The position numbers and the translations under genes were made by a program. The notes under the pieces are model-generated. The model saw only the letters and a program-made list of their open reading frames with translations, was not told the origin of the DNA and searched no databases. A stretch of 64,000 bases of DNA from Rhizoctonia solani. Lineage: Eukaryota; Basidiomycota; Agaricomycetes; Cantharellales; Ceratobasidiaceae. The stretch covers positions 124,001 through 188,000 of the forward strand of contig NC_057375.1 in the NCBI RefSeq assembly GCF_016906535.1, given 5' to 3'. Shown here in pieces: positions 46,855 to 58,409 of the stretch; the stretch's first letter is position 1, and every line of letters begins with the position of its first letter.

Positions 46855-46869
46855 AGAGGGCATTGTTAT

Positions 46870-47644
46870 CAGTGAGAAAGTTACCAACAGCTTTATACAT
46901 ATGTAAATCAATGCAAGAGTGATATACTTGAATTATGCCCTGGTCTGGTCTAGATGTTTACCAATACATATACGCAGATAATTCTTTTTCGTAATCTATG
47001 TTCAACGGCTGGTTCTCAATCCAGTAGGATAAGGAAGCCCAAAGCCGCTGAGGACTATCTTAATGCATATTCCTCCAAACTTTATTAGGAGTATTGCAAT
47101 CGATAGGGGCTGTGGATTGGGGCCTGCGGAGACGCACTTAGGCGTAAGGTCGTGCAATGGGATTCCTGTAGTTAGTCACGTGATCATCTGTCGTGCTCGC
47201 TCGACCAGACTCCCATTGCACATTCGACTCCTCATCGTGCTCTTATTTTCGTCTTTCCTACCCGCTATCCCATTTGCTCTCTTTGATAATTTTCATTGCG
47301 AATCTCTGCCTCACCGGGTATTCGCCCACTCCGCCGATCGTCAGGCTCGGCCACCACCCACGAGTTCTGCTAGCGTCTCGGTGCCCCAGCTTCCATCCGC
47401 GCACTTCGTGGCGGATCCCCCGCTCTTTCTGGTATCTGAATATTGGCATGTGCGCACATTCTTGTATATTTACGTTCGATTCTATACATAGGATAGTATC
47501 ACGGATACTAGGAGCCACCGAAGTCTAAGTGCCTGTTTTATATGTATTGGGTGTGCTATCTCTAGTACGAGTTTCTATTGTTTGCATTGAATGTTGATCT
47601 TGATAGTCCGTACGCGGTCACAATCTTGCAATTGTTTTGTTAAC
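46870..47644. other. Intergenic, nothing recognised
   Basis: A 142-codon plus-strand frame at 47063 has no motif and overlaps other frames, so it is not called. Confidence 0.4.
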
Positions 47645-47822
47645 CTCTACGGGTCCTAAAAAACCCTGGAGCGCTCCGGAGTACTCCGGTTTTGGGAACC
47701 TCCTCGTTAGGATCTGACGGGTCCGGATTGCTCGGCGAGCACTCGGGGACACTACAGGAGCACTTCCGAGAGTCATACCTAACGCTCCGGAGCGCTCCCA
47801 AGATTTTCGGGGCCTCGCAGAG
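47645..47822. mobile_element. MITE-like inverted-repeat element, copy B
   Basis: The ends CTCTACGGGTCC and GGGGCCTCGCAGAG are imperfect inverted repeats. The body holds the same CTCCGGAG/GAGCACTC blocks as 38421-38565. The two copies differ in length (178 against 145 bp) and are diverged. Confidence 0.6.
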
Positions 47823-47949
47823 ACTTTTATATAGTACCAAACTTTAAGTGGCCCTTACTGAGAGCCTAAATTGTAGGAGCGTATTAAAGCAAGGTCAGTG
47901 GTGTAGTAGGGAAGGCATGGGGGTTATGCCCCTGGCCACGTGTACGGCA

Positions 47950-49136
47950 TAGGGACTAAAACGGCCCAACCGGGAAGCCACGCGGGTAATACCGCGGGTA
48001 GAGCATGGTTGCAGTACCTAACCGGGGAATACAGCCTCAGATAAAACGGTAGCGGCCAGGTTGTATATTTGGACCGGGTGACTTTCTGGGCACCGTGTAG
48101 ATACATCAAATGTTACACTGGGCCTTGGGCCGGTACGCAAAGATAAAGACAAGAAGAGTACGCATACATAAAACAGGGGAGAAACGGGCATACGACCGGA
48201 CCGGCAGACGCATGGGCGTGGGAGCCGGAGAGGCCGTACGCCGAACCGGGGTGCCACCGGGGCCGAGCCATCGAGCGAGCTGGGTAGGCGGCCAAACCGG
48301 GTCGTATGCGTGTAGAGAAGGCGTGGGCGGGTGGGACTCGCGGAGAAAAAGGGGGTAAAATGGACTGGATAAGCTCTGCCGCGAGCACGATGTGCTCACC
48401 GAATGTAGAATGGAAGAAAACAGAACAATAGGCGTAAGCGCCGAAACACGAATTGCGATAAACAGTGCGCAAACATGACAGCTACTGAGCAATAAAGCAC
48501 ACGCAACGGCCTGGTCGGCCCAGTATAAGCTTTGCGTCCTCCACAAGCTCCGTCGCAAAACTACACATAAGATTTTCTAAAATATGAGTTGCATACAAAA
48601 CACCCGGGAGAAGAGATGTATTATACCATGAACCTGTTGCCATCTAGACCTCTGCGTTGGACGCTGCGTTAATTCTCTTATAGTGCTTTATGCGCTGACG
48701 AACAGGTCCGCCTGGTACGGTACGCTTGCATAGAGTACTTGAATGTGGGGTGGAAGGATACATTAGTGCATATAATGAGAAATCGAGATAGTTCACAAGA
48801 TATTATGCATGATATATGTTATGTATCGACTTAACAAACAAGCCACAACGGCACCATATTATATACTGCGTATATAATCAATTTTATATGGATGATTGCA
48901 TGAGCCATTACGGATTCAACAAAGCGCCGACGCAAAAATCAGCGAATAGCCTTCGCCCAGCAGCGCTCGCTCCAACCTGCAGCGGCCCGCACCACAGTCC
49001 GGTTAATGACCGTGGCTATGACAGGCCGCGGGTAGATATTGTCAGTTAACCGGGATGACCGCCTAACCGGCACGGTTTGGGACCGCAGGATCTACCGCGG
49101 GTTTACCCGGCTAACCGCGATCCGTTTTAGTCCCTA
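47950..49136. mobile_element. Non-autonomous hAT-type element
   Basis: Both ends carry TAGGGACTAAAACGG as an inverted repeat, followed by CCGGG/CCGCGGGTA-type subterminal repeats. The outside octamers are GTACGGCA (47942-47949) and GTACCGCA (49137-49144), an 8-bp duplication with one mismatch, as expected for hAT elements. The 1.19-kb interior has no transposase domain; its long frames (for example at 48106-48558) have no motif. Confidence 0.82.
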
Positions 49137-49144
49137 GTACCGCA

Positions 49145-49838
49145 TGTATATAGCACGTGCCCACATACGCGGATATGCATCTCTTTCCACCACCTCGTAC
49201 ACCCGTCTCCAGTGGTCCCAGAATGGACCGCTTCTAGTAGTTGGTACGTCATGATTGTTCATGTGACCTTGAGTTCGCGCGCAACGCACTTCCCTCTTGA
49301 CCTGCCTCTTAATCCTGCTACCGGGATCACTACGGGACCGATCCAAGAAATAGCTTGCGCTACCACGAGGCGTTTTGATGATAGATCATCTGCTCACCTA
49401 TTTCGGATATTGATGAACTCTATACATGACGCTCAACCGACTCAAAGTACGTAGCTATGACCTATTAAATTATAGCGATCGACCTCTTACATCCATTCAC
49501 TCAAATCCCTTGGTGCTCATTGGCCCACTCTCGGCGTACTCGGAGGCTCGTTGGTGGCTAACAGTGTTCACAATTGCGTATGATGCGTCATTCTGTATCA
49601 CCATCGCTTGTCTTCACCCACAATACGACGATTGCGATTGGACGAAAGAGAGAATGCCCACGTGTCTAATGTCGTTCGTCGAGACTAATGTTACCACTTC
49701 GAATATGCGCTGAACTTTTGAAGATCACATTTGGACTGAAAATCGGACACAACGCCATATAAGCCTTCTCTTGCGCAATCCCGTCAGCTCCATCTCCCCC
49801 CTCAACTACTGCCTATCTCTTCTATCGAATTACTGAAT
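49145..49838. other. Upstream region of the first HHE gene
   Basis: No gene was recognised. A TATA-like CCATATAAG lies near 49753, about 85 bp before the ATG at 49839. Confidence 0.45.
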
Positions 49839-50654
49839 ATGTCAGCCCTCGACTATTATAACGAAATTTTGGTGCGCTTTTATCGAGACCTGATGTTGTG
49901 TAAACCATCTAACATATTGGCCAGGTTGACCACAATAATGTGCGGGACCTGCATAAGCGGTTCATTGCTGCCTACAAGAACAAGGACGAGGATCTCATGA
50001 ACAACATTGCCAACACAATTGTTCACGAGGCTGCTCTTCACTCTGACGGCGAGGTAATGTATATGGGGTCAATCGATTTACCTAACTCACACACGTTTCC
50101 CAGGAACTGTCGATCTACAAAGTCCTTGATGCCCATGGTCTTCACGAGGCCGCCGAGAAGGATCGTGAGGAGCACCAGCAGGTTAAGCAAGCCATGTCGC
50201 ATGTCGACTCTAACAGCGTTTCCTCGCTCGGAATCGACGAATTTGCCAACGCGGTCGAAAAGGCTTGCCAGCTCTTCATCCAACACGCAGAGGCTAGTCT
50301 CAACCTATCAGTAATCTTCTAGTCACTCAACACTACTTTTACACAGGATGAAGAAAACAATCAGTACAAGCAACTCTCTGCGAAACTGTCTATAGAAGAA
50401 AAGGCTAGCCTAGCAAAAGACTTCCTCAAGGCGCGTGAGATGGCACCTAGCCGTCCACATCCCTCGGCTCCTCAGCATGGCGGAGTCGGCCAGAAGATTA
50501 TGGGCACCCTTGGTTAGTCTCAGGGTGTGATGTACGCTCATCAGCGTATCTGACTATTCATAACGATTCAGCCAAGCCGGCCGATGCCGCTATTACTGCT
50601 TCCAGGCACCTGGTCGACCTCAAGTATCAGCATGCCAGCGCTACATACCACTAA
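49839..50654 (+). CDS. Hemerythrin-like HHE-domain protein 1
   Basis: Five exons give about 199 residues: MSALDYYNEIL, then VDHNNVRDLHKRF, HEAALHSDGE-ELSIYKVLD, KDREEHQQVKQA, FIQHAEDEENNQYKQL, and a tail with APSRPHPSAPQHGG. The His and Glu residues of VDHNN, LH, HEAALH, EEH and QHAEDEE are placed as in hemerythrin HHE bundles, which bind a non-heme di-iron centre and often sense or handle oxygen, nitric oxide or iron. No presequence is present, so a cytosolic location is likely. The intron after QHAE starts with GC (GCTAGT) and ends with AG, whereas the paralogue has GTGAGT there. Confidence 0.85.
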
Positions 50655-51224
50655 ATATCTTGAAAGATATAACGACTAGTACCTATTTGAAATGCTGTAT
50701 TACATTCGCTTTACGCTTGAAAGTGGAATAAATCCAATATTAATAAAATAATAACTTGAATAAACTCACCTGTTTCCAAAAAAAAAGCAAAGGAATCGAG
50801 CAAAAGATACCTTCGGAGAATATCAATTAAAATTTCTCGATTCACCTGTTTACTAGCATTACATAGTGATACAAGGGGCAAATATCTCCAAGAAGAAGAT
50901 ACGGCACCAGAATCCCCCCCTTTTGTATTGTGCACGTTGGATATAGAAGCGGAAGCCAGAGTTACTCCTATGAAGAACTGAATGCGCACCCTTTACAATA
51001 AGTTGCTACCCACAATCCTTTATTCTCGATTGGTTGCAAAGAAATCATCTGACTCCCTGTAGTCATGATCCCGATCAGCCGAAGTCTTGTCGCTCGATGC
51101 GTGACGCAATGGCGGTCATTCTGTTCGATCATTACCACCAAGAGCTAATGGAGCGACGAATGATAGATTTACTCAAAAGCATAAATAACAGAGCCCGTCA
51201 ATCCACTCCCCCAACTAATTCGAT
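50655..51224. other. Spacer between HHE genes 1 and 2
   Basis: No additional gene was recognised. The segment holds the 3' end signals of gene 1 and the promoter of gene 2. Confidence 0.45.
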
Positions 51225-52136
51225 ATGATTTCCAGACTCTGCCGCACTGCTATCAATGTTCACTCACCCTTGCCTCAGGCCGCGCTACGCGGCCCCGGTG
51301 ACTATTTCCGTCGATCTCTTCATGCATCCACTTCACTCCGACTGGACTACTTCGATGAAGTCATGGTTGGTCTTCACCACATGTAAAATGGGCCATAATT
51401 ACATTTTTATTCACCTTAGGTCGACCATAACAATCTTCGTGATTTACACTCAAGGTTTATCACTGCTTATGAGAAGAAGGACGAGAGCGAAATGACAAGG
51501 ATCTCTAATACTATTATTCGTGAAGCAGCACTTCATTCGGATGGCGAGGTAATGATGGCCACGCTTCTTATCAATTATATTTCTTATCAAATTCTATGTA
51601 GGAACTATCCATTTACAAAGTGTTGGACCAAAAAGGCCTGAGAGAATACTCAGAAAAGGATCGAGAGGATCATCAAAAAGTAAAGCAGGCGCTGAAGCAC
51701 GTGGACTCTAGCAGTATTTCTTCATTGGGTATCATGGAGTACGCAGATGCAGTTGAGCGGGCATGCCAATTACTTTTCACCCATGCAGAGGTGAGTTCAA
51801 GTCACCATTCAAGTGGGCTACGGTAACAATTCAATTCACGCAGGAAGAAGAGAAGATACACTACAAGAAACTCTCTTCGATCTTGAGCGATACCGAGAAA
51901 GCAAACCTTGCGGTACGATTCTTGAAGTCGCGGAATATGGCACCTAGTCGACCGCACCCTTCGTCTCCCCAGCATGGTGGGCCAGGTCAGATGGTGATGG
52001 GTGGTATGGGTATGTTATTCGTTTTTTATGGCACGCGATATATGCTAATTATTTTACGGTAGCGAAACCCATCGATGCTGCTGTCAACGCGATGAGAGAC
52101 CATGTATCTCTGAAGTACGAGCATGCATCAATTTAA
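51225..52136 (+). CDS. Hemerythrin-like HHE-domain protein 2, probably mitochondrial
   Basis: The exon layout equals that of the first paralogue. The core reads VDHNNLRDLHSRF, REAALHSDGE-ELSIYKVLD, KDREDHQKVKQALKHVDSS, THAEEEEKIHYKKL and APSRPHPSSPQHGG. Iron-ligand His/Glu positions are kept, except that the HE of HEAALH is RE. The first exon differs: about 47 residues beginning MISRLCRTAINVHSPLP and including FRRSLHAST, rich in Arg, Ser and Leu and free of acidic residues until residue 28. This is the composition of a mitochondrial targeting peptide. All introns are GT-AG. The gene ends SLKYEHASI at 52134-52136. Confidence 0.82.
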
Positions 52137-52899
52137 ATTAGAACACTTATCAGTTGAAAGTAACATTTATACTTTACATCTTTGAATGCAAGGCGGAAAA
52201 TTGTCGTATCAAATTAATACCCACCTACAAGAAATGTTTTGAGACGGGAGACGTTGTGTGACCCAGTAAGACGGATTGTATTTTAACTAAGATGTATTCA
52301 GACTTCGGGGCCGTGGACTTAAATATCTCTGCGATTGAGGTTCACCTTTCAGTGCTTTGGAAGCATTGCATATAGAAAGTAGAATTAAGAGGGCAACTCG
52401 GCAAGTCACCGATCATTTCCAAGCTGTCTCGTGTATGCGTGTACGCATACAACCACTAATTTATTCAATAACGCCCCGAATACTACTTTTACTGATACTG
52501 AAGGGACCTTCAGGGAACCCATGGCTGATGCGCTGGCAAAAGAAAAACCAGCGATTATATTGAGCCTATTAACACGAACCAAGAAGGCGTGTATAATCCG
52601 CAGCCGGAGGTGCACATTACTAGGTTATGTTCGAAGTCAGGTACAAATGTTCGCGTTTGTTTTCAACTCGAGGAAGCTGACGTAATTGTAGCCATACTTA
52701 ATAAGCGTAAGGAAATGAGATGTGAAAAAGGAAACACAGCTTGCGCTACTTGAGTTTAATAAATAGGCACAACATGCAATGCTCTTTACAATTCTGCGTG
52801 TGGAATAACCTTATGTAAGACAAAGCCTATATGATTTTAACATTCTGTCGAATCGGGTTTAAGTCTCAGGCTCGCCTTGCGATCGCGGGCTCAGGAGGC
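52137..52899. other. Spacer between HHE gene 2 and the HHE pseudogene
   Basis: No additional gene was recognised. The last part may be the decayed first exon of the third copy. Confidence 0.4.
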
Positions 52900-53720
52900 A
52901 TCACTGGCAGGTCCATTTGTGCATTCGCCGGGTGTCGGCTGGACCATGATGAGGAAGTCATGGTTTGTCACGAATCTCCCCTTGTTCTCAGTCATTGTTA
53001 ATTCACTGGCAGGTTGACCATAATAACTTCCGAGACCTACATGCGAGACTTGTTTCTGCATATAACAATCGCGATGGGGACTAAATGACCAGAATCGCGA
53101 ACACCTTGGTTCGGGAAGCTCCACTTCATTCTGAAAGTGAGGTACGAATCAGCCTTCCGGATCAAGCTATTTATTCTTATGTGGGTTCCAATCTCAGGAA
53201 ATGTCAATATACAGGGTCGTGGAAGAAAAGAAACTTCACGAGTATACCGAGAACGATCACGCGGCACACCAAGTCATGGAGGCTTTTAAGCACGTGGATT
53301 ACAATAACGTCTCCAAGCTAGGCATAGACGGGTATGCTGACGCGGTTCAGCGGGCTTGTGAAGCCCTGTTTCAACATACAGAAGTAAGTTTCACCTGGAT
53401 TCAGAATCATTTATAACTGACGATTTTAATAGGAGGAAGAACATGATCACTACATAAAACCTTCCTCAGTCCTAGCTCCTGGAAACATCTCACCTTGCAA
53501 CCGATTTCCTGAAAGCACGGGGTGCATCGGCGATCTGACCACATCCTTCAACTCCTCAAGACGGTGGATTGAGCCAGATTTTGATTGAAAAAATTGGTGC
53601 GAAACATCTTCCTCGTTGTATTTCCAAATACCTTAGTGTTATTTTAGTTAAGTCAGTTGATACCGCGATAAACAAGGTCAGAGATAATATTCTTTTGAAA
53701 GACCAGCATGCCTATGTCGA
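52900..53720 (+). pseudogene. Third hemerythrin HHE copy, decayed
   Basis: A first-exon remnant ends DEEVM before a GT donor at 52963, as in the second gene. The next exon reads VDHNNFRDLHARLVSAYNN but has an in-frame TAA at 53082-53084 where the paralogue has a Glu codon. The third exon is open (MSIYRVVEEKKLHEYTEND to ALFQHTE). The fourth (EEEHDHYIKP) soon loses its frame. The end still resembles the paralogue's VNAMRDHVSLK as INKVRDNILLK (about 53665). It is closer to gene 2 than to gene 1. Confidence 0.85.
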
Positions 53721-54013
53721 CGCTGTGCAGGCAGTATCTATGGACTTACAGCAGCCCGATGATCTGTTCGACTGGTATATCCGCTCATATAAATTATGGG
53801 ATTGAAGTCGCCTGCAAAGTAGAACCCCATCCCTATGGAGACAAATATAACTAATGAACGGAAATGGTTCAGAGCCCAGGTATGCCTAATTCCTGTTGTT
53901 GTACCAGCTCCCACGCCATTGGAGGCTCAAAATGAGGTGGTACGGCGTAGCTGGCGAAGCGGCACGACCCGTGCTGAGTTAGGGGTGTCGGTGATAATGA
54001 TACGTATCATGAT

Positions 54014-55065
54014 TAGGGCTCTTCACGGATCGGTTACCAACCGAAACCGTGACTCAGATTGTCGAATTGCGAATCCGGATAACTGAACCGCGCTGAGTAA
54101 TCATCCGTCGGCTCGAATCTTGGTTATCCGGAGTATTCGAGCACATGTTGGTCATTGTGTTAGTAAGCTTATATACGCGCATATAATAGCAGTGACAGCC
54201 ATGTAAACCTGTATCATCCCATACTTCCCGCCAGTCTCATGGCTAATCTACACCGTGAAAGTTCTATCTCTGGGAATTCACCTGCTAAGCGTTGTCACAC
54301 TGAGAAACCTACAAGTACTTGACCCACAATACAAAAATACGTTATTCAAGCTTAACGCAGCCTCAATAGAATGGCTTTTGACTTCTAATTGGCTTTCCAA
54401 GTGCGCCGAGTCATTTAACAATACGTCTCACGCATTCTACAACGACACAATTAATTTGACCGTGCAGCCACCACCAGGCATTTCCAATGTGGACAAATTT
54501 GACCATGCTATGCATGCGTCAATGCCGCAGTAGGCATCAAGAATCAACATCGTTAGCTCGTGAGATACAAGAGTATATTGCCGAACCAACTACTACCATG
54601 GAACCCCTTGAATGGTGGAGTAGGCACCATCAGAGATTTCCGAGGCTCGTAGCCATGGCTCGGGATTATCTGTGCATTCCAGGTACGTTGGCTGACTTTT
54701 TCCCTGATTAGCATTCCAATCAACGTACTTCAAGGCTCTTCGGTTGATGTTGAGCGTGTTCTGAGCACTGGGCGGGATGTTATCTCGTTACGCCGTGCTT
54801 CGTTGTCAGTCAAAACGATTATTATCTTAATGAAATACCGCGCAGATATCTCGCTTGAGAAATCGACTAATTCATGCCATCAAGTATGGTTCTGGCTATT
54901 ATCATGTATGCCTAAAACGGTACAATCTGTTATGAATTCACGTGACTTTTGGATTCACGAATATTCGCGGTTTACAACCGGCGGATTCGGTTCAGTTCGG
55001 TTGCTGACATCAGAACAGCCGAATTTCAACCGAATCCACATTTGTCCGATCCTTGAAGAGCACTA
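54014..55065 (+). mobile_element. hAT transposon remnant with transposase C-terminus
   Basis: The ends TAGGGCTCTTCACGGATCGG (54014-54033) and, on the minus strand, TAGTGCTCTTCAAGGATCGG form an inverted repeat with two mismatches. Inside, the plus strand encodes the hAT dimerisation region: PLEWWSRHHQRFPRLVAMAR, then over a 50-bp intron SSVDVERVLSTGRDVISLRR and LSVKTIIILMKYRADIS. Upstream frames (about 54255-54533) belong to the same protein but contain a stop. The catalytic N-terminal part is missing. The outside octamers do not match, so no target duplication is claimed. Confidence 0.75.
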
Positions 55066-55190
55066 CCGTACACCTATACATCTATTTTGCACAACTTTAT
55101 CACGTTTTTTGTGCAAATTCATCCTAGTTGACGAGAAACCCCAGATTCATTGTGATTTTTTGCCTCAGCGCTAAGTGAAAGCGTACATCC

Positions 55191-56397
55191 CACTGCGTGG
55201 AGCGCCGAGTTTTTACAATGTGAAAACGATCGAAAAACGACCGGTTTTGCAGTCGTTTTACGCTTGTTCTCGTGAATTTGCAGAAGTTGAAAAACGACCG
55301 CGAATGACTCCCTTCTGCGCTCGTTTTTGAGGTGTAAAACGTGAGACTCTGGCGCTTAAGGTAGTATATATGCCAGGTACTTTCCAAAAATGGATTAGGG
55401 ATTGTTACGATGCTTCATGAATCACGATCAAATTACTCAAGAAAAATCATATACAATATATTTAAAGCTTTAATACATCCATTTTCCGAGTGAATCACAC
55501 TTGTTCTACAGCATAATTTCCACCGCCTACGCTTTACAAACTTATGTGCTGATCTTTCGTAGCCATTGCATATGGCCATACGTTAGCAAGGACACTGTAC
55601 CTTAGGATTGATGTCCGTTCATACGAAACAAGCAGAGCCTTGCAATAAAAGCATTGAGGCGATCTTATTTGTTTACATATCACCTCAGTGACTCAATCCT
55701 GGCAATCGGGGTGAGGCTGTGATGATATCTGAGATAGTTGTGAAGAAGGGGGGAGAATTGTTGAAGGATGGGCGGATTGTCATGGGCCTGCGGGCATGCA
55801 AGAGGTTATGGTTGCACCTGGAGTTCTTAGTGCTGTATGCAAGCGCTACGTGATCTAGATTGAATACAACTTGGGAGGACCTGGAGCAGATAGATTGAAC
55901 TGACCTGACCCAAACCATTCAAACTGTTTCATGCAATTGCATGAGCATAATATGTAAGATCTACCTAGAATCTGTAGACTTTTCCCCTCAGTCCCGTATC
56001 AATGTCACGTTTGATAGTTCAATGAGCGTCAGTCCTGCGGCGACCATCTGCGAGAAGCGCACGTACATTGGAAGTAAATTTTCTTATTGGCCAGCTACCG
56101 GATAGCTTGTTAGCGTTCCAATTGCAGTTGACCACTATACCATCTTTCTCAAAATTCAGTTGGTTTTTGTGATTGCTGTGATGGGACATTAGGTGGGGGT
56201 TAAGGGCAAGATTCACTTGTGGCTTATATTCCCACGCTCTGTTCATTCCGCCGTTGTTGTGCAGTCATTTTTGCATTGTTTTACATTGGAAAAATGTATG
56301 CATTATGATTAGCTAATCCATAACAAACGAAAAACGCCGAAGTGGCATCATTTTACGGTTGTTTTGACAATCTAGAAATCCAAGGCTCCACGCAGTG
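55191..56397. mobile_element. Short non-autonomous CACTA derivative
   Basis: It begins CACTGCGTGGAGC and ends with the inverted complement GCTCCACGCAGTG, with TCC outside both ends (55188-55190 and 56398-56400). The first 13 bp equal the ends of the 3904-23110 element, and GAAAACG-type subterminal repeats follow. The 1.2-kb interior has no transposase frame. It could be mobilised by a transposase of the large element's family. Confidence 0.9.
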
Positions 56398-56983
56398 TCC
56401 GCGGGCTAGGTAGTGGGCGATCGCTGACGCCCAACTTACTAAGTCATATAGCTAAGTGCTGCGCATACAATTGCGCTTAGGATAACTTGGCTTACTGACT
56501 CGATTACTCCAAAGAAAACTTACCAGACTGTTCTAATATTTAGAAGATATTTCAACACAAAGGGGCAGCTGGGGATGGGAATTCATGGTAATATTAATTG
56601 AACTTGGCCAGCCCCCCGCGTACAAATTTTTTGGTGTCTATAAACTCGCACTTTGGGGATTCACCTTGAGATAGCTTTGAACTGCTGTAGCGAAGTTACG
56701 GGCACAGGCAAAGAGTGATATGTAATAATCAGTCTTGCGTCAGCGTTATCAAAGGCTAACGAAATGTTGTCCAATGCGCATTATACAGACGAGAAAATAA
56801 GAATGTATTAGTATGTGCATACAAGGTTTGTGGCTATCCGATGTTTAGATGGAAAGACCGAGAGGAACCAAGACCTTCAAACTCAGGTCGAGGTGAATGC
56901 CAACGAGCACTTTGACGGTGATATCAGCAAGGCTATATGGGGTCAGGTGAATAAACGTTCTAGACCGGAGACACCTGAGCGAC
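56398..56983. other. Intergenic, nothing recognised
   Basis: AT-rich; a 60-codon frame at 56815 overlaps the antisense of the next gene's 3' flank and has no motif. Confidence 0.4.
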
Positions 56984-57536
56984 CTACAGTGCAATGACAA
57001 CCCTCAGAAGTCCAACCACGACGCCCCTCACAGCGAGAAGCAGACCCCGGAGACAGAGATCGATTTGAAGAAGGAGACCGAGGAGGACAGTGACCCCGAG
57101 TTTGCCAACGAGGTCGATGGAGAGTTGGACAACTAATCTGATGACTGCAGCAATGTGAATGGCAATCTGGGCTCGAATATCAGCATTAATATTGAGATTC
57201 AAGCCAACGGCAACAATGGCACGAGCGGCGACATTGATCCTGTCGACGATAACTTGAACATCGGCCTGAACATCCACCAGAGCCTTCACGTCGGCAATGA
57301 CTGGTCAAAGAGGTCAGTATATTGATGTATTTATAGCACGAAGAGACTTTACCAATTGCATTGACTTTGGCTCTAACATCAGCCTCCAAGTCGACACAGA
57401 TCTTGAGCAAATCAGCGCCGCGGTCACGAGTGGCCAAAGCGTTCAAGTGCGTTGCAGAAGTGGGCAGAGCACAAGTAAGAAAGCTCAAGGAGAGTACGAA
57501 CAAGAGGATGCTGGTGATGCGGCTAAAAGCGAGCAT
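56984..57536 (-). CDS. Small secreted protein of unknown function
   Basis: Two exons (57353-57536 and 56984-57300) join across a 52-bp GT-AG intron and give 166 residues. The N-terminus MLAFSRITSILLFVLSLSFL, followed by TCALP, is a signal peptide. The mature protein continues ICVDLEADVRAKVNAI and is then unusually rich in Ile, Val, Leu and Ala with regular Asp or Gln (for example VDVQADVQVIVDRINV), ending in a hydrophobic Leu/Val-rich segment. It has almost no aromatic residues or Cys in the second exon. I do not recognise a family; lineage-specific secreted proteins of this kind occur in Rhizoctonia-like fungi (recollection, not checked). Confidence 0.68.
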
Positions 57537-58409
57537 GATGAAAGAATGTGGCGAGTAAAAAGATCGGGTTGTATGAAACCTGAAAACTGGAGACAGAAAG
57601 CTACAGGAAGCTAAGGTTTGAGGTCCCAAATTCCTCCTGTTTTATAGTCTTCCGGTCGACGCCAAGTCAAATACTGCGTGCGCTCGGCTGCCTGCGGTCA
57701 ATACATATTACATAACTGCAAGGCCGAATTATACACCCCCCCCCCCAAGGGTGCCTTCCAGTATTTGGTAAACGAGAACTCTTCGAAGATGATCCTGAAC
57801 TCGATTCTCAGCGAGAGACGCGCAGCTAGGATTGTGATATCATGAAACTCCCGGCTAGTTTCGGTATCAATCATTTGTTCGGGTTCGAACCAGCAGGGTC
57901 TGATTTGTAGGTGCAAGGCCAGATATTTGTCGGTGTTTCATCGAGATTTGTATTGCATGCCGATCTCCGGGCCTGTTCGCAGCCTATAACCGGGATACAA
58001 GTCTATTTCAGGTCAATTCATATTGATCCTCTAGGTTGATCTTCTTTTTTTGTAGGAGTGCTAAGGAAGCATTGGGGCCAATCAACCCTGGCGGGCTTGA
58101 GTTTGGCCTTGGATGATGAGGGTAGGCATTGAATATTTTCCTGTGACGATTGCAGGAAGAAGCACGAGTATTGAGCTGCAGGGTGAGCATTGCGCCAGAC
58201 AAAACAAATCGGAATTGATAAAGAGGGTGTTTCTCTGCGTTTGTGGTGTCGTTCGATTAATGCTACCCCGTATACAATCAAGTCTCCTATGCATTCAACC
58301 CTGAAAAACGCACTCCCCCACTGTCTATGACCAAAAATCAATATATTCAGACTATTTAGTTTCACATATTTAGGTCTACGCTACAAATATGATAGAAGGA
58401 CTACCGAAT
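57537..58409. other. Intergenic between the small secreted protein and the GH35 gene
   Basis: No gene was recognised. A run of 12 or more C lies near 57735. Confidence 0.4.

Noticed and set aside
47063..47528. Two overlapping plus-strand frames of 111 and 142 codons
   Set aside because: No motif, signal peptide or splice support; they overlap in different frames and look like chance.
48106..48558. 150-codon minus-strand frame
   Set aside because: It lies inside the non-autonomous hAT element, has no motif and overlaps other open frames of similar length.
54006..55073. 8-bp target duplication for the hAT remnant
   Set aside because: The outside octamers ATCATGAT and CCGTACAC do not match, so no duplication is claimed.
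57870..57900. GGTTCGAACC, resembling a tRNA B box
   Set aside because: The flanking bases do not form a T-arm or acceptor stem on either strand.
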